Origin: CBDDIP01 sp965229005
GTDB lineage: Bacteria; Actinomycetota; Acidimicrobiia; Acidimicrobiales; Ilumatobacteraceae
Reading direction: 5' to 3'
DNA: 64,000 bases
Assembly (NCBI GenBank): GCA_965229005.1
Contig: CBDDIP010000002.1
Coordinates: forward strand, 2,976,001 to 3,040,000
Shown: one piece after another, positions 8,607 to 16,872 of the stretch
Layout of the letters: every line of letters begins with the position of its first letter
Numbering within the stretch: the stretch's first letter is position 1
The notes under the pieces: model-generated
Told to the model about the DNA's origin: nothing
The model's database searches: none
Seen by the model: only the letters and a program-made list of their open reading frames with translations
Program-made: the position numbers and the translations under genes

Positions 8607-8612
8607 TAGCGT
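8607..8612 (+). promoter_or_regulatory. leaderless -10 box of trpS
   Basis: TAGCGT (in GGTAGCGT), 8 bases before the GTG of trpS. No Shine-Dalgarno is present, which supports choosing that GTG. Confidence 0.6.
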
Positions 8613-8620
8613 TCCGGCCC

Positions 8621-9607
8621 GTGACCCGCGTCCTGTCGTGCATCCAACCCACCGGAGATGTCCACCTGGGCAACTACCTGGGCGCGCTGCGCAACTGGGT
8701 CAACGGCCAGCACGACGCCGAGGTCTTCCACGGCATCGTCGACCTGCACGCGCTGACCATCACCGAGGAGCCCGACGTCATCGGTCCGACGACGCTGCGT
8801 CTGGCGGCGATGCTCTTCGCCGTCGGGCTCGACCCCGACGTGGCGACGATCTTCGTGCAGAGCCACGTGCGCGAGCACGCCCAGCTGGCGTGGGTGATGG
8901 AGTGCACGGTCAGCTTCGGCGAGCTGAGCCGAATGACCCAGTTCAAGGACAAGTCGGCAAAGCGCGAGGCCGAGTTCATCTCCGCCGGCCTGTTCACGTA
9001 CCCGGCGTTGCAGGCGGCCGACATCCTCCTCTACGACACCGACGAGGTGCCGGTCGGTGAGGACCAGCGCCAGCACATCGAGATCACCCGCGACATCGCC
9101 ATCCGCTTCAACCACCGCTTCGGCGACACCTTCGTGATCCCCAAGGCGGTCACCCCGAAGGCCGGCGCCCGGGTGATGGACCTGCAGGACCCGACCTCGA
9201 AGATGAGCAAGTCCGCCGACGGCGATGCCGGGCTGATCTACATGCTCGACGACGAAGCGGCGATCATGCGCAAGTTCAAGCGCGCCGTCACCGACAGCGA
9301 CAGCGACGTGCGTTACGACCGCCAGGCCAAGCCGGGCGTCAGCAACCTGCTCGACATCCTCTCCGCGTGCTCGGGCACCGACCCGGAGACGCTCGCTGCC
9401 GGGTACACGCAGTACGGCCCGCTGAAGAACGACGCCGGTGCGGCCGTGGTCGAGCTGCTGCGCCCGATTCAGGCCCGGTACCACGAGCTGATCGCCGATC
9501 GCGGCCAGCTCGCCGGGCTGCTCCATCGCGGTGCCGAGCAGGCCGGCGCGGTCGCCGGTGCCACCTTCGAACGAGCCATGAACGCGATCGGCTTCCTCCC
9601 CCGCTGA
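8621..9607 (+). CDS. trpS: tryptophanyl-tRNA synthetase
   Basis: Class I aminoacyl-tRNA synthetase charging tRNA-Trp. 328 residues, bacterial length. QPTGDVHLGNYLGAL carries the HIGH-type motif (HLGN), DEVPVGEDQRQHIE and KMSKSADGD the KMSKS loop. The GTG start yields VTRVLSCIQPTG, the usual N-terminus, and fits the leaderless -10 spacing. Single gene divergent from scpA and convergent with the lipoprotein-like gene. Confidence 0.96.
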   Translation: MTRVLSCIQPTGDVHLGNYLGALRNWVNGQHDAEVFHGIVDLHALTITEEPDVIGPTTLRLAAMLFAVGLDPDVATIFVQSHVREHAQLAWVMECTVSFGELSRMTQFKDKSAKREAEFISAGLFTYPALQAADILLYDTDEVPVGEDQRQHIEITRDIAIRFNHRFGDTFVIPKAVTPKAGARVMDLQDPTSKMSKSADGDAGLIYMLDDEAAIMRKFKRAVTDSDSDVRYDRQAKPGVSNLLDILSACSGTDPETLAAGYTQYGPLKNDAGAAVVELLRPIQARYHELIADRGQLAGLLHRGAEQAGAVAGATFERAMNAIGFLPR

Positions 9608-9625
9608 ACCGATCCGGCTGAGCGC

Positions 9626-10105
9626 TCAGGTGACAGGCGCGACGGTGGCCGGCGATCCGGTCTCGGTCGGCTGGTACGAATCGCAGGCGTGAACGGTGTC
9701 GGACAGGAACCCGCCGGCGGGATCGGCGTGCGCGACGGCCACCACGCCGATCCGACCGTCGATGCGCAACCCGCGCACGAGCTCGCTGAAGTCGACCGGC
9801 TCACCGCCGAAGCGATCGACGTAGTACGACAGTCGGTCGTCGAGCGCGAGGTCGGCCGATGCGAACCCAGGCCCGATGAGGTCGCCCTCGAACGTCCCGC
9901 TGCTCTTCCCGTCGCACTGCAGGAACGGACTCGCCACCGGTCGCACGGGCGCATCGTCCGAGCACGACACGAGGCCACACGTCACCATCACGGCGGCCGA
10001 GAGACGCGACCGAGAACTGGATGTCCGACGCGCGGCTGTGCCGCGTTCTGGACATCCAGTTACGCGATCAGACCGTGCGAGATCAGACGCTTCGGGATCA
10101 GACAT
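9626..10105 (-). CDS. putative small lipoprotein of unknown function
   Basis: I do not recognise a family. A possible lipobox GLVSC follows a hydrophobic stretch LSAAVMVTCGLVS. The mature part (about 110 residues) is acidic and contains QCDGKSSGTFEGDLIGPGF and LRIDGRIGVVAVAHADPAG. Two later cysteines could pair. The start is uncertain: the only ATG giving a full signal region is 10105, which lies inside the end of the HD gene and would add about 34 basic residues before the hydrophobic stretch and run through a palindrome. A GTG/ATG near 9988-9991 leaves too short a signal. Confidence 0.5.
   Translation of the reverse strand: MSDPEASDLARSDRVTGCPERGTAARRTSSSRSRLSAAVMVTCGLVSCSDDAPVRPVASPFLQCDGKSSGTFEGDLIGPGFASADLALDDRLSYYVDRFGGEPVDFSELVRGLRIDGRIGVVAVAHADPAGGFLSDTVHACDSYQPTETGSPATVAPVT
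10015..10061. repeat. long interrupted palindrome upstream of the putative lipoprotein
   Basis: Arms AACTGGATGTCC (10015-10026) and its exact complement (10050-10061), with an inner CGCGGC/GCCGCG stem (10031-10036, 10040-10045) around a TGT loop. No T-run follows on either strand, so an intrinsic terminator is unlikely. It may be an operator or mRNA hairpin. Confidence 0.75.
10066..10103. repeat. three GATCAGAC direct repeats at exact 15-bp spacing
   Basis: GATCAGAC starts at 10066, 10081 and 10096. The last copy contains the stop codon of the HD gene. If the upstream start of the lipoprotein-like gene is used, the repeats would encode SD-x-x-x pentapeptides. Confidence 0.85.
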
Positions 10106-10535
10106 GGTCGGCGGCGCGGAGCGCGGCGGACCAGGGACCCTGGCCGCGGATGAGCTCGACGGTGATCGGGCTCGAGCCGATCGCTTCGATCCACTCGGCG
10201 CCGATGGTTTCGTGGTCGTGGTACTTCCGGAACGCGGCCGTGCGCGGACCGACGATCGTGGCCATCACGCGGCGGTACGTGCCGAGGCCGCTGTCGAGCT
10301 TGCCGATGTCGTGCAGCAGCGCGCCGGCCACCGCAGCGGGCGGTGCATCCGGGGCGAGCGAGACGAAGCGACGGGCGACGGTGATCGTGTGCCGTCGGTC
10401 GGGGTTGCTCATCCGTCGCCACATCGCCTGCTCGGGGCCGTTGAAGAACCCTTCTGCCCAGACGACGTCAGCGGCCGCGGGCGGCCGGTCGGACAGCGAG
10501 CCGAGGAAGCGGCGAACGAGATGGATCGCGTTCAT
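10098..10535 (-). CDS. HD-domain protein
   Basis: 145 residues with RRHTITVARRF and LLHDIGKLDSGLGTYRRV, the H...HD signature of metal-dependent HD phosphohydrolases, followed by KYHDHETIGAEWI with further His/Asp ligands. Small stand-alone HD proteins of this type are of unknown substrate. The ATG overlaps the xerD stop (ATGA), so it is translated with xerD. Confidence 0.75.
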   Translation of the reverse strand: MNAIHLVRRFLGSLSDRPPAAADVVWAEGFFNGPEQAMWRRMSNPDRRHTITVARRFVSLAPDAPPAAVAGALLHDIGKLDSGLGTYRRVMATIVGPRTAAFRKYHDHETIGAEWIEAIGSSPITVELIRGQGPWSAALRAADHV

Positions 10536-11458
10536 CGGCTGGCGGCCCGAGGATGCGCGTTTCGGTAGACCTGCCACAGCCGCTCTTGGCTGACCTTCGT
10601 GTACACCTGCGTCGTCGAGATCGAGGCGTGACCCAGCAGCTCTTGGACGATGCGCAGATCGGCACCGTGGTCCAGCAGGTGCGTGGCACACGAGTGGCGC
10701 AGCACGTGGGGGGAGAGGCCGTCGGTGATGCCGACACGTGCACCGGCAGTCTTGACGACGGCCCACGCGGCCTGACGACTGAGTCGAGCCCCACGCGTGT
10801 TGAGGAAAACCGCTTCGGCGTCACCTCGCCGCGCCCACTGCGACGGCACCACTCGCGGCCGGCCATCGGCCCCGAGCCAGTCTTCCAGCGCTCTCGCTGC
10901 GGCGCTGCCGTACGGCACGATGCGCTCCTTGGCGCCCTTGCCGAACAGCCGCACGAGGCGCTCCTCGCGATCGAGGTCGCCCAGCGACAGCCCGCATGCC
11001 TCCGAGATCCGTGCGCCCGTCGCGTAGAGCAGCTCGAGCAGCGCTCGGTCGCGCCGATCGATCGGCTCGTTGCCGGTGACCGAGCCGAGCAGCTTGACGA
11101 CGTCGTCCTCGCTCAGCGGGTGTGGGATCCCCGCCGGCACCCGCACGCCGTTGACGTCCGCCGTGGGATCGTCGACGCGCATCCCCTCCTCGACCATGAA
11201 GCGATGCAGCATGCGCATCGCCGCCAGCTGACGGGCGACGCTCGACGGTGCAGCGACCTCGCGACGAGCGCCGACGAACGCGTCGAGCGCGGCGCGATCG
11301 ACGTCCGCAAGCGAGTGACCGTGCTCGGCGAGCCAGGTGACGTAGCCATCGAGGTCGCGCCGATAGGCGGCCAGCGTGTTGGCCGACCGCCCCCGCTCGG
11401 CCGCCATCCAGACGAGGAACTCGTCGATCTCCGGTGGCGCCGCTGCGGTGATCGGCAT
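10532..11458 (-). CDS. xerD: tyrosine recombinase XerD/XerC
   Basis: 308 residues, standard length for the chromosome dimer resolution recombinases. N-terminal SAM-like core-binding domain (FLVWMAAERGRSANTLAAYR), catalytic residues Arg in ATGARISEACGL, Lys in KGAKERIVP, His-x-x-Arg in LSPHVLRHSCATHLL, His in LGHASISTTQ and Tyr in VYTKV. Sits in the pyrG-NUDIX-xerD order seen in other actinobacteria, so it is a host housekeeping gene, not a phage integrase. Confidence 0.93.
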   Translation of the reverse strand: MPITAAAPPEIDEFLVWMAAERGRSANTLAAYRRDLDGYVTWLAEHGHSLADVDRAALDAFVGARREVAAPSSVARQLAAMRMLHRFMVEEGMRVDDPTADVNGVRVPAGIPHPLSEDDVVKLLGSVTGNEPIDRRDRALLELLYATGARISEACGLSLGDLDREERLVRLFGKGAKERIVPYGSAAARALEDWLGADGRPRVVPSQWARRGDAEAVFLNTRGARLSRQAAWAVVKTAGARVGITDGLSPHVLRHSCATHLLDHGADLRIVQELLGHASISTTQVYTKVSQERLWQVYRNAHPRAASR

Positions 11459-12045
11459 CAGCCCAGTGTGCCCTCTCGCCGCCGTCGATCGACGAGCAGG
11501 AGACCGATGATCGTCTTCGCGTCGTGGATCTGCCCGTCGAGCACCATGGCGATCGCCTCGTCGAGGGTGACGGTGAGCACGTCCATGTCGCGTTCTTCGG
11601 GGCCGTGCGTCTCGCGTGGCACCGAGGTCAGCTCCGTGGCGAGGAACAGGTGGAGCACCGAGTCGGTCATCCCCGCCGAGGGGTAGAACTGCAGCAGCGG
11701 CTCGAGCTTGCCGGCCTCGAGGCCGACCTCCTCGACGAGTTCGCGCGCCGCGGTCACCTCGACCGGCTCGTCCGCCACGTCGCGCATCCCGGCAGGGATC
11801 TCGATGACGTGCGCGTCGTACGGCGGCCGGTACTGGCGAACGAGCACCACGGAATGCACGCCGTCGGCATCGACCAGCAGCGGCACGGCCGCCACCGCGC
11901 CCGGCGAGCGGACGATGTCGCGGCGGAAGCGCTCGCCGTCGGGCGACTCGAAGTCGGCCAGCACGACGCGCCAGATGTAGCCCTGGTGGACCAGCTCGTC
12001 GCCGAGATGGCGAAAGCTCGCCGGCTGCTCCGGGACGTCAGGCAA
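11458..12045 (-). CDS. NUDIX hydrolase, ADP-ribose pyrophosphatase type
   Basis: 195 residues with the Nudix box in AARELVEEVGLEAG and upstream IEIPAGMRD, the arrangement of ADP-sugar pyrophosphatases. QFYPSAGMTDSVLHLFLA after the box is also characteristic of that group. The gene starts inside the pyrG 3' end (8-base overlap) and its stop shares one base with the xerD start. Probable role: cleaving ADP-ribose to AMP and ribose 5-phosphate. Confidence 0.88.
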   Translation of the reverse strand: MPDVPEQPASFRHLGDELVHQGYIWRVVLADFESPDGERFRRDIVRSPGAVAAVPLLVDADGVHSVVLVRQYRPPYDAHVIEIPAGMRDVADEPVEVTAARELVEEVGLEAGKLEPLLQFYPSAGMTDSVLHLFLATELTSVPRETHGPEERDMDVLTVTLDEAIAMVLDGQIHDAKTIIGLLLVDRRRREGTLG

Positions 12046-13690
12046 CGGAGGGCTTGGCGATGTCGCCGTCGACGAGCGACAGCAACGGCGTGCGCGCCTC
12101 GCGGCGTGCGAGCGCGGCGTAGGTCAGCTCGCGGAACAGCGGGTGCGGGCGGTCCGGGCGGCTCTTGAACTCGGGATGAGCCTGGGTGGCGACCCAGAAC
12201 GGGTGGTCGGCGAGCTCGATGAACTCGACGAGACGACGGTCGGGCGACAGGCCGGTGCACAGCAGGCCGGCGGCCTCCAGCTTCGGCTTGAGCTGCGCGC
12301 TGAGCTCGTAACGGTGACGGTGACGCTCGCTGACCACGGGATCGCCGTAGGCCTGGTGCACACGGGAGCCCGTCTGCAGGATCGCATAGAACGCGCCCAA
12401 GCGCTGCGTACCGCCCTTGTCGGTGACGTCGCGCTGGTCGTGCATCAGGTCGATCACCGGGTATGGCGTCGTCGGATCCATCTCCGTCGAGTTGGCACCG
12501 GTCATGCCGAGCACGTTGCGGCAGAACTCGATGGTCATCGCCTGCAGCCCGAGGCACAGCCCGAGGCACGGGATGTCGTGCTCACGGGCGTAACCGGCAG
12601 CGGCGATCTTGCCCTCGAAGCCACGCTCGCCGAACCCGCCGGGGATGACCATGCCGTCGAGGTCGGCCAACCGACCGGCGGCCAACAGGCCTTCGATCTC
12701 CTCGGCCTGGATCCAGTCGATCTCGACCTTGGCGCCGTGGTGGAACCCGGCGTGCTTGAGGCTCTCGACGACCGACAGGTAGGCGTCCTGGAGGTCGATG
12801 TACTTGCCGATCAGGCCGATCTTCACCGGGCGCACGGCGGATTCGACCTTGTCGACGAGCTCCTGCCACGGCGTCAGGTCGAGCGGCGCATCGAGGCGCA
12901 GCACCTCGCACACCGTGGTGTCGAGGCCCTCCTCGTGGAGGATCAGCGGCAGCTCGTAGATGTTGCGGGCATCGGCGGCGTTGACCACGGCACCCTCGTC
13001 GACGTCGCACAGGTTGGAGATCTTGCGCTTCAGGTTGGGGCTCAGCGGCTCCTCGCTGCGGCACACGATGACGTCCGGTTGGATGCCACGGCTGCGCAGC
13101 TCGGTGACGCTGTGCTGCGTCGGCTTCGTCTTCTGCTCGCCACTCGGACCGATGAACGGGACCAGCGTGACGTGGATGTAGCAGACGTTGTCGCGGCCGG
13201 CGTCCTTGCGGAACTGACGGATCGCCTCGAGGAACGGGAGGATCTCGATGTCGCCGACGGTGCCGCCGACCTCGGTGATGACCACGTCGACGTCCTCGGT
13301 GGCCAGGCGCTTGATCCGCCGGCGGATCTCGTCGGTGATGTGCGGGATCACCTGCACGGTCTTGCCGAGGTAGTCCCCGCGACGCTCGGCGGCGAGCACC
13401 GCCTGGTAGATGCTGCCGGTGGTGGCGTTCGAGTCGCGGGTGAGCGGTTCGTCGATGAAGCGCTCGTAGTGGCCGAGGTCGAGGTCGGTCTCGCCACCGT
13501 CGTCGGTGACGAACACCTCACCGTGTTCGAACGGGTTCATCGTGCCGGGGTCGACGTTGATGTACGGGTCGAGCTTCTGCATCGTCACCCGCAGACCACG
13601 CAACTTGAGCAGGCGACCGAGTGATGACGCGGTGAGGCCCTTGCCAAGAGAGCTGGCCACGCCTCCGGTCACGAAAATGTGCTTGGGCAT
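12038..13690 (-). CDS. pyrG: CTP synthase
   Basis: Glutamine-dependent amination of UTP to CTP. 550 residues. The N-terminal synthase domain starts with KHIFVTGGVASSLGKGLTAS and includes DPYINVDPGTMNPFEHGEVF. The C-terminal class I amidotransferase has the nucleophile in CLGLCLGLQAM and QAHPEF. An upstream in-frame GTG (13699) is too close to the GGAGG site, whereas the ATG at 13690 is 11 bases from it, so I use 13690. Heads pyrG-NUDIX-xerD-HD. Confidence 0.96.
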   Translation of the reverse strand: MPKHIFVTGGVASSLGKGLTASSLGRLLKLRGLRVTMQKLDPYINVDPGTMNPFEHGEVFVTDDGGETDLDLGHYERFIDEPLTRDSNATTGSIYQAVLAAERRGDYLGKTVQVIPHITDEIRRRIKRLATEDVDVVITEVGGTVGDIEILPFLEAIRQFRKDAGRDNVCYIHVTLVPFIGPSGEQKTKPTQHSVTELRSRGIQPDVIVCRSEEPLSPNLKRKISNLCDVDEGAVVNAADARNIYELPLILHEEGLDTTVCEVLRLDAPLDLTPWQELVDKVESAVRPVKIGLIGKYIDLQDAYLSVVESLKHAGFHHGAKVEIDWIQAEEIEGLLAAGRLADLDGMVIPGGFGERGFEGKIAAAGYAREHDIPCLGLCLGLQAMTIEFCRNVLGMTGANSTEMDPTTPYPVIDLMHDQRDVTDKGGTQRLGAFYAILQTGSRVHQAYGDPVVSERHRHRYELSAQLKPKLEAAGLLCTGLSPDRRLVEFIELADHPFWVATQAHPEFKSRPDRPHPLFRELTYAALARREARTPLLSLVDGDIAKPSVA

Positions 13691-13734
13691 GTGAACCACA
13701 ACCTCCGCTTCAGACGAACTGACAACGGGATCGC

Positions 13735-13740
13735 AGGCTA
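13735..13740 (-). promoter_or_regulatory. -10 box of pyrG
   Basis: TAGCCT (in GGGTAGCCT) on the minus strand, about 45 bases before the pyrG ATG. This gives a short leader that includes GGAGG. Confidence 0.5.
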
Positions 13741-13790
13741 CCCCTCTCCGTTCGCCGCGCGCGCGGATGCGCCGCGATCACGGTCGGCAA

Positions 13791-14444
13791 CTACGACGTC
13801 GCCAGGTGGGCCACCGCGTCCAGACCGTTGTCCGCACCCGGTGCAGCTGCAGGAAGCAGCAGCGTGCGCATGCCGGCGACGGCGGCACCACTATCGGCGT
13901 GCGGGTCGTCGCCGACCATCAACGTGGCCGGCGCCGTGACACCGAGCCGGTCGCACGCCGCGATGAAGATGCGCACGTCGGGCTTGACCAGTTGCACCTC
14001 GTAGGACAGCACGAACACGTCGATGAGGTGCTCGACGTGGTGAGCGCGGAACACGGCGCGCACGTCCCACCCGGTGTTGGACACGACGCCGAGGCGCACG
14101 CCGGCGGCGCTGAGCGTGCGCAGCACGTTCGTGGTCGAGGCGTACGGGTGCCACTGCATCGGGTCGTGCATCGCCGTGTGGATGCGATCCCCCAGCCCGG
14201 CCGCCAACGCATCAGCCGCGCCGTACAGCACCCGCCAGCGCGCGTCCCACACCGCCGCGTCGAGGTCGCGCCCGAGCGCTCGCTCTGCGTCCGTCATCGC
14301 CGCGCCGTCGATCGCCGCAGCGAGCTCGACGGCATCGACGTCGACACCCGCATCCGCGGCGCACGAGGCGATCGTCTCGCGCAGCGTCGCGTGCGCGAAC
14401 AGGGTGTTGCCGAAGTCGAACAGCACAGCCGTCGGCGAGTCCAC
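13791..14444 (-). CDS. HAD-superfamily hydrolase
   Basis: 217 residues: motif I LFDFGNTLF (DxGxT), motif II GVVSNTGWD, Lys in LVKPDVRIF, motif IV MVGDDPHADSGAA. A cap domain lies between motifs I and II, as in the phosphoglycolate-phosphatase / haloacid dehalogenase-like subclass IA. Substrate unknown. The GTG start is 8 bases after TAGCGT, leaderless style. Divergent from the GT-C-like gene. Confidence 0.82.
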   Translation of the reverse strand: MDSPTAVLFDFGNTLFAHATLRETIASCAADAGVDVDAVELAAAIDGAAMTDAERALGRDLDAAVWDARWRVLYGAADALAAGLGDRIHTAMHDPMQWHPYASTTNVLRTLSAAGVRLGVVSNTGWDVRAVFRAHHVEHLIDVFVLSYEVQLVKPDVRIFIAACDRLGVTAPATLMVGDDPHADSGAAVAGMRTLLLPAAAPGADNGLDAVAHLATS

Positions 14445-14452
14445 GGGGGGCG

Positions 14453-14458
14453 ACGCTA
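14453..14458 (-). promoter_or_regulatory. leaderless -10 box of the HAD gene
   Basis: TAGCGT on the minus strand, 8 bases before the GTG at 14444. Confidence 0.55.
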
Positions 14459-14489
14459 GCTGTGCCCCCGGCCGGCGCCGGACGACCGG

Positions 14490-14495
14490 TAGCGT
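14490..14495 (+). promoter_or_regulatory. leaderless -10 box of the GT-C-like gene
   Basis: TAGCGT in GGTAGCGT, 9 bases before the ATG at 14505. Same octamer as in front of trpS. Confidence 0.55.
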
Positions 14496-14504
14496 GCTGC
14501 GCCG

Positions 14505-16010
14505 ATGGCGACCGCGCAGCCCGACGGGCACGTTCAACGCGATCGCTTCCCGATGCAGCTCGCGGCGACGATCGTCGGGCTCGCTGTGCTGCTGCGCATC
14601 CCGACGTTCACCCGCCGACTGTTCGACCCCGATGAGGCGGCGATCGGCGTGCAGGGCATGGTCGTGCGCGCCGGCGGCACGCTGTACCGCGACATCTTCG
14701 ACCGCAAGCCGCCGTTGCCAGCTCTGTCGTACGCGGCGTCGTTCGATCTCACCGGCTCCACCGACGTTCGCCCCCTGCGCGTTCTCGTCACCCTCGCGCT
14801 CGCCGCCGCTGCGCTGCTCGTCGCCGCCGACGCGCATCGTCGTTGGGGCCGCACCGCCGCCTGGTGCGGCGGGATCGTGTTCGTCCTGGCGGTCATGTCG
14901 CTCTACCCCGCGGACGCCGGTGCCGCCAACTACGCACACTTCGCCCTGCTGCCCGGAACCGCGGCGATGCTCTGGTCGCGGCGCGGCACCCTCGCCTGGG
15001 CGGGCGCTGCGGGCGCCGCACTCGGGGTGACGATCCTGTGCCGCCAGAGCTGGCTGCTGGCGATCGTGCCGGCTGCGTTCGCCGTGTGGCGGAGCGGTCG
15101 TTGGCGTCATGCCGCGGTGCTCCTGGTTTCGGCGGCGGCCGTCATCGCCACCACCGCGCTCTACGCACCGTTCGGTTCGTACTGGGAGTGGAACGTGACC
15201 AACAGCCCCGGCTTCGTGTTCGCGCCGGCAGGCCTCGGCGCGTCGCTCGGCCGAGCGGTGCTGTCGACGATCGGCTTCGCTGCGCTGCACCTCACCGTGG
15301 TCGTCGCCGCTGGTGTGGCCATGCGCCGTCGTCCGCCGTGGCGCCGGGGAGCGGCGAATCGAGGGAGCCGCGACGACCTGGACCTGTGGTTGTGGGTGCT
15401 CACCGGCCTCGGTGCCGTCGCCGCCGGGTTCCGCTTCTTCGGCCACTACTGGCTGCAGGTCGTACCGCCGCTGGTCGTCCTGGCGATCCCGGTGCTCGCC
15501 GAGATCGCCGCCCGGACCGCCGCTTCACGCTGGCGCAAGCCGGCCATCTTCGGGCTGGCGGCACCGGCGCTGATCGCGTTCTCGCTGCTGTTCGTCCCTG
15601 GCTCGTTCCGCGATCGTCCCGATCCGCGACGCGCCGCCGCCGAGGTCGACCGCCTGGCGGCGCCCGGCGAGCGGGTGTTCGTGTGGGGCTCCTACCCCGA
15701 ACTGCTCCTCGAGGCGGACCGACTGCCGGCCGGCAAGCTCGTGCACACCGACTTCGTCACCGGTCGCTCCGGCGGCCGCAACGACCCGGCCGCCACCCTG
15801 TCGGCGGCAGCCCCCGGCGCCTACCAGCTGATGATCGACGATCTGCTCGCCCACCCGCCGGCGGTCGTGGTGGACACGTCGTCGTCGACGCAGCTCGGCT
15901 ACGAGCACTACCCGCTCAGCCTGTTTCCCGAGCTCGCGGCGTTCGTCACCGACCGCTACGAGCAGGTCACCGTGATCGACGGCCTGACGATCTACCGCCT
16001 GCGCCCGTAA
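14505..16010 (+). CDS. GT-C/GT39-like polytopic membrane glycosyltransferase
   Basis: 501 residues with about ten hydrophobic spans. After the first span comes RLFDPDEAAIGVQGM, with the Asp-x-x-Asp/Glu pattern in the first outer loop that marks polyprenyl-phosphate-sugar dependent GT-C enzymes (PMT/ArnT/GT39). RDIFDRKPPL fits the same loop. The C-terminal 120 residues are soluble and likely extracellular. It probably moves a sugar from a lipid-phosphate donor to a cell-surface acceptor. Neighbouring PAP2-like and MurJ-like genes point to envelope assembly. Acceptor unknown. Confidence 0.72.
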   Translation: MATAQPDGHVQRDRFPMQLAATIVGLAVLLRIPTFTRRLFDPDEAAIGVQGMVVRAGGTLYRDIFDRKPPLPALSYAASFDLTGSTDVRPLRVLVTLALAAAALLVAADAHRRWGRTAAWCGGIVFVLAVMSLYPADAGAANYAHFALLPGTAAMLWSRRGTLAWAGAAGAALGVTILCRQSWLLAIVPAAFAVWRSGRWRHAAVLLVSAAAVIATTALYAPFGSYWEWNVTNSPGFVFAPAGLGASLGRAVLSTIGFAALHLTVVVAAGVAMRRRPPWRRGAANRGSRDDLDLWLWVLTGLGAVAAGFRFFGHYWLQVVPPLVVLAIPVLAEIAARTAASRWRKPAIFGLAAPALIAFSLLFVPGSFRDRPDPRRAAAEVDRLAAPGERVFVWGSYPELLLEADRLPAGKLVHTDFVTGRSGGRNDPAATLSAAAPGAYQLMIDDLLAHPPAVVVDTSSSTQLGYEHYPLSLFPELAAFVTDRYEQVTVIDGLTIYRLRP

Positions 16011-16037
16011 CGTCCGGTTCGCGCTGCGGCGGGCCTC

Positions 16038-16043
16038 TACACT
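16038..16043 (+). promoter_or_regulatory. leaderless -10 box of the PAP2-like gene
   Basis: TACACT, 7 bases before the ATG at 16051. The hexamer and spacing are identical to the fba promoter. Confidence 0.6.
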
Positions 16044-16050
16044 CGCGCGG

Positions 16051-16872
16051 ATGGATACGTACGCCCCGGTCGACGACGATTCGTCGCGCCTGGACGATGC
16101 GGGCGAGCAGGCCGCCGAGGCGCCAGGGAAGCGCCAGCGGTCGATGCGCTCCCGCGTCGTGCGCGAGGCCGTGCTGGTCCTGACGTTCTACTACCTGTAC
16201 CAGACCATCCGCCGGCTGGCGGACACCGGCAACAACAAGACGCGTGCGTACGCGAACGCCATCCGCCTCGTCGACCTGGAGAAGACGCTCGGCATCTTCA
16301 CCGAGCACACCATCCAACGCGCCTTCCTGCCGTTCCGCTGGCTGATCAAATCGATGAACATCTACTACGGGACGCTGCACTTCATCGTCACCGCAGGGCT
16401 CTTGATCTGGCTGTTCGTCCGCCACCACGAGGTCTACCGGCGGATGCGCAACCTGCTCGGCGCCACCACCGCCCTGGCCCTCATCGGGTACTGGACCTTC
16501 CCGCTCGCGCCACCGCGGTTGTACAGCTGCAACTGCTTCGTCGACACCCTCGACACGGTCGGCGGTCTGTGGTCGTACCACTCGTCGGCGGCGAAGGCGA
16601 TCGCCAACAACTACGCGGCGATGCCGAGCCTGCACTTCGGCTGGGCGCTGTGGTGCGCTGTCGTGCTCTTCCAGTTCGCTCGCCACCGCGTCACCCGCGC
16701 GCTGTGCGTGCTCTACCCGTTGCTGACGCTGTTCGCCATCGTCGTCACCGCCAACCACTACTGGCTCGACGCCGTCGGCGGCGCAGTGATCTTCGGCGGT
16801 GGGCTCGGTGTCGTTCGCCTGATCGACAAGATCTCGCTACGTCGCCGCACCGCCGCTGCGGCGAAGGCGTAG
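16051..16872 (+). CDS. Aur1/PAP2-superfamily membrane protein
   Basis: 273 residues. A charged cytosolic N-terminus (about 35 residues) is followed by roughly six membrane spans. The PAP2 motifs are partly kept: NYAAMPSLHFGWALW (motif 2, Ser-x-His) and TANHYWLDAVGG (motif 3, His and Asp), the version found in inositol-phosphoceramide synthase (Aur1) relatives. It likely acts on a lipid phosphate or transfers a phospho-headgroup on the outer face. Its last 36 bases overlap the convergent murJ end. Confidence 0.78.
   Translation: MDTYAPVDDDSSRLDDAGEQAAEAPGKRQRSMRSRVVREAVLVLTFYYLYQTIRRLADTGNNKTRAYANAIRLVDLEKTLGIFTEHTIQRAFLPFRWLIKSMNIYYGTLHFIVTAGLLIWLFVRHHEVYRRMRNLLGATTALALIGYWTFPLAPPRLYSCNCFVDTLDTVGGLWSYHSSAAKAIANNYAAMPSLHFGWALWCAVVLFQFARHRVTRALCVLYPLLTLFAIVVTANHYWLDAVGGAVIFGGGLGVVRLIDKISLRRRTAAAAKA

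Noticed and set aside
9618..9629. CTGAGCGCTCAG between trpS and the lipoprotein-like gene as terminator
   Set aside because: A 12-base palindrome without loop or T-run; too weak to call.
10532..11458. Tyrosine recombinase as sign of a mobile element
   Set aside because: Length, catalytic residues and pyrG-NUDIX-xerD context fit the housekeeping XerD. No attachment repeats or cargo are seen.
13688..13699. GTG at 13699 as pyrG start
   Set aside because: Only 2 bases from GGAGG, whereas ATG 13690 has good spacing and gives the usual MPKHIFVTGG N-terminus.
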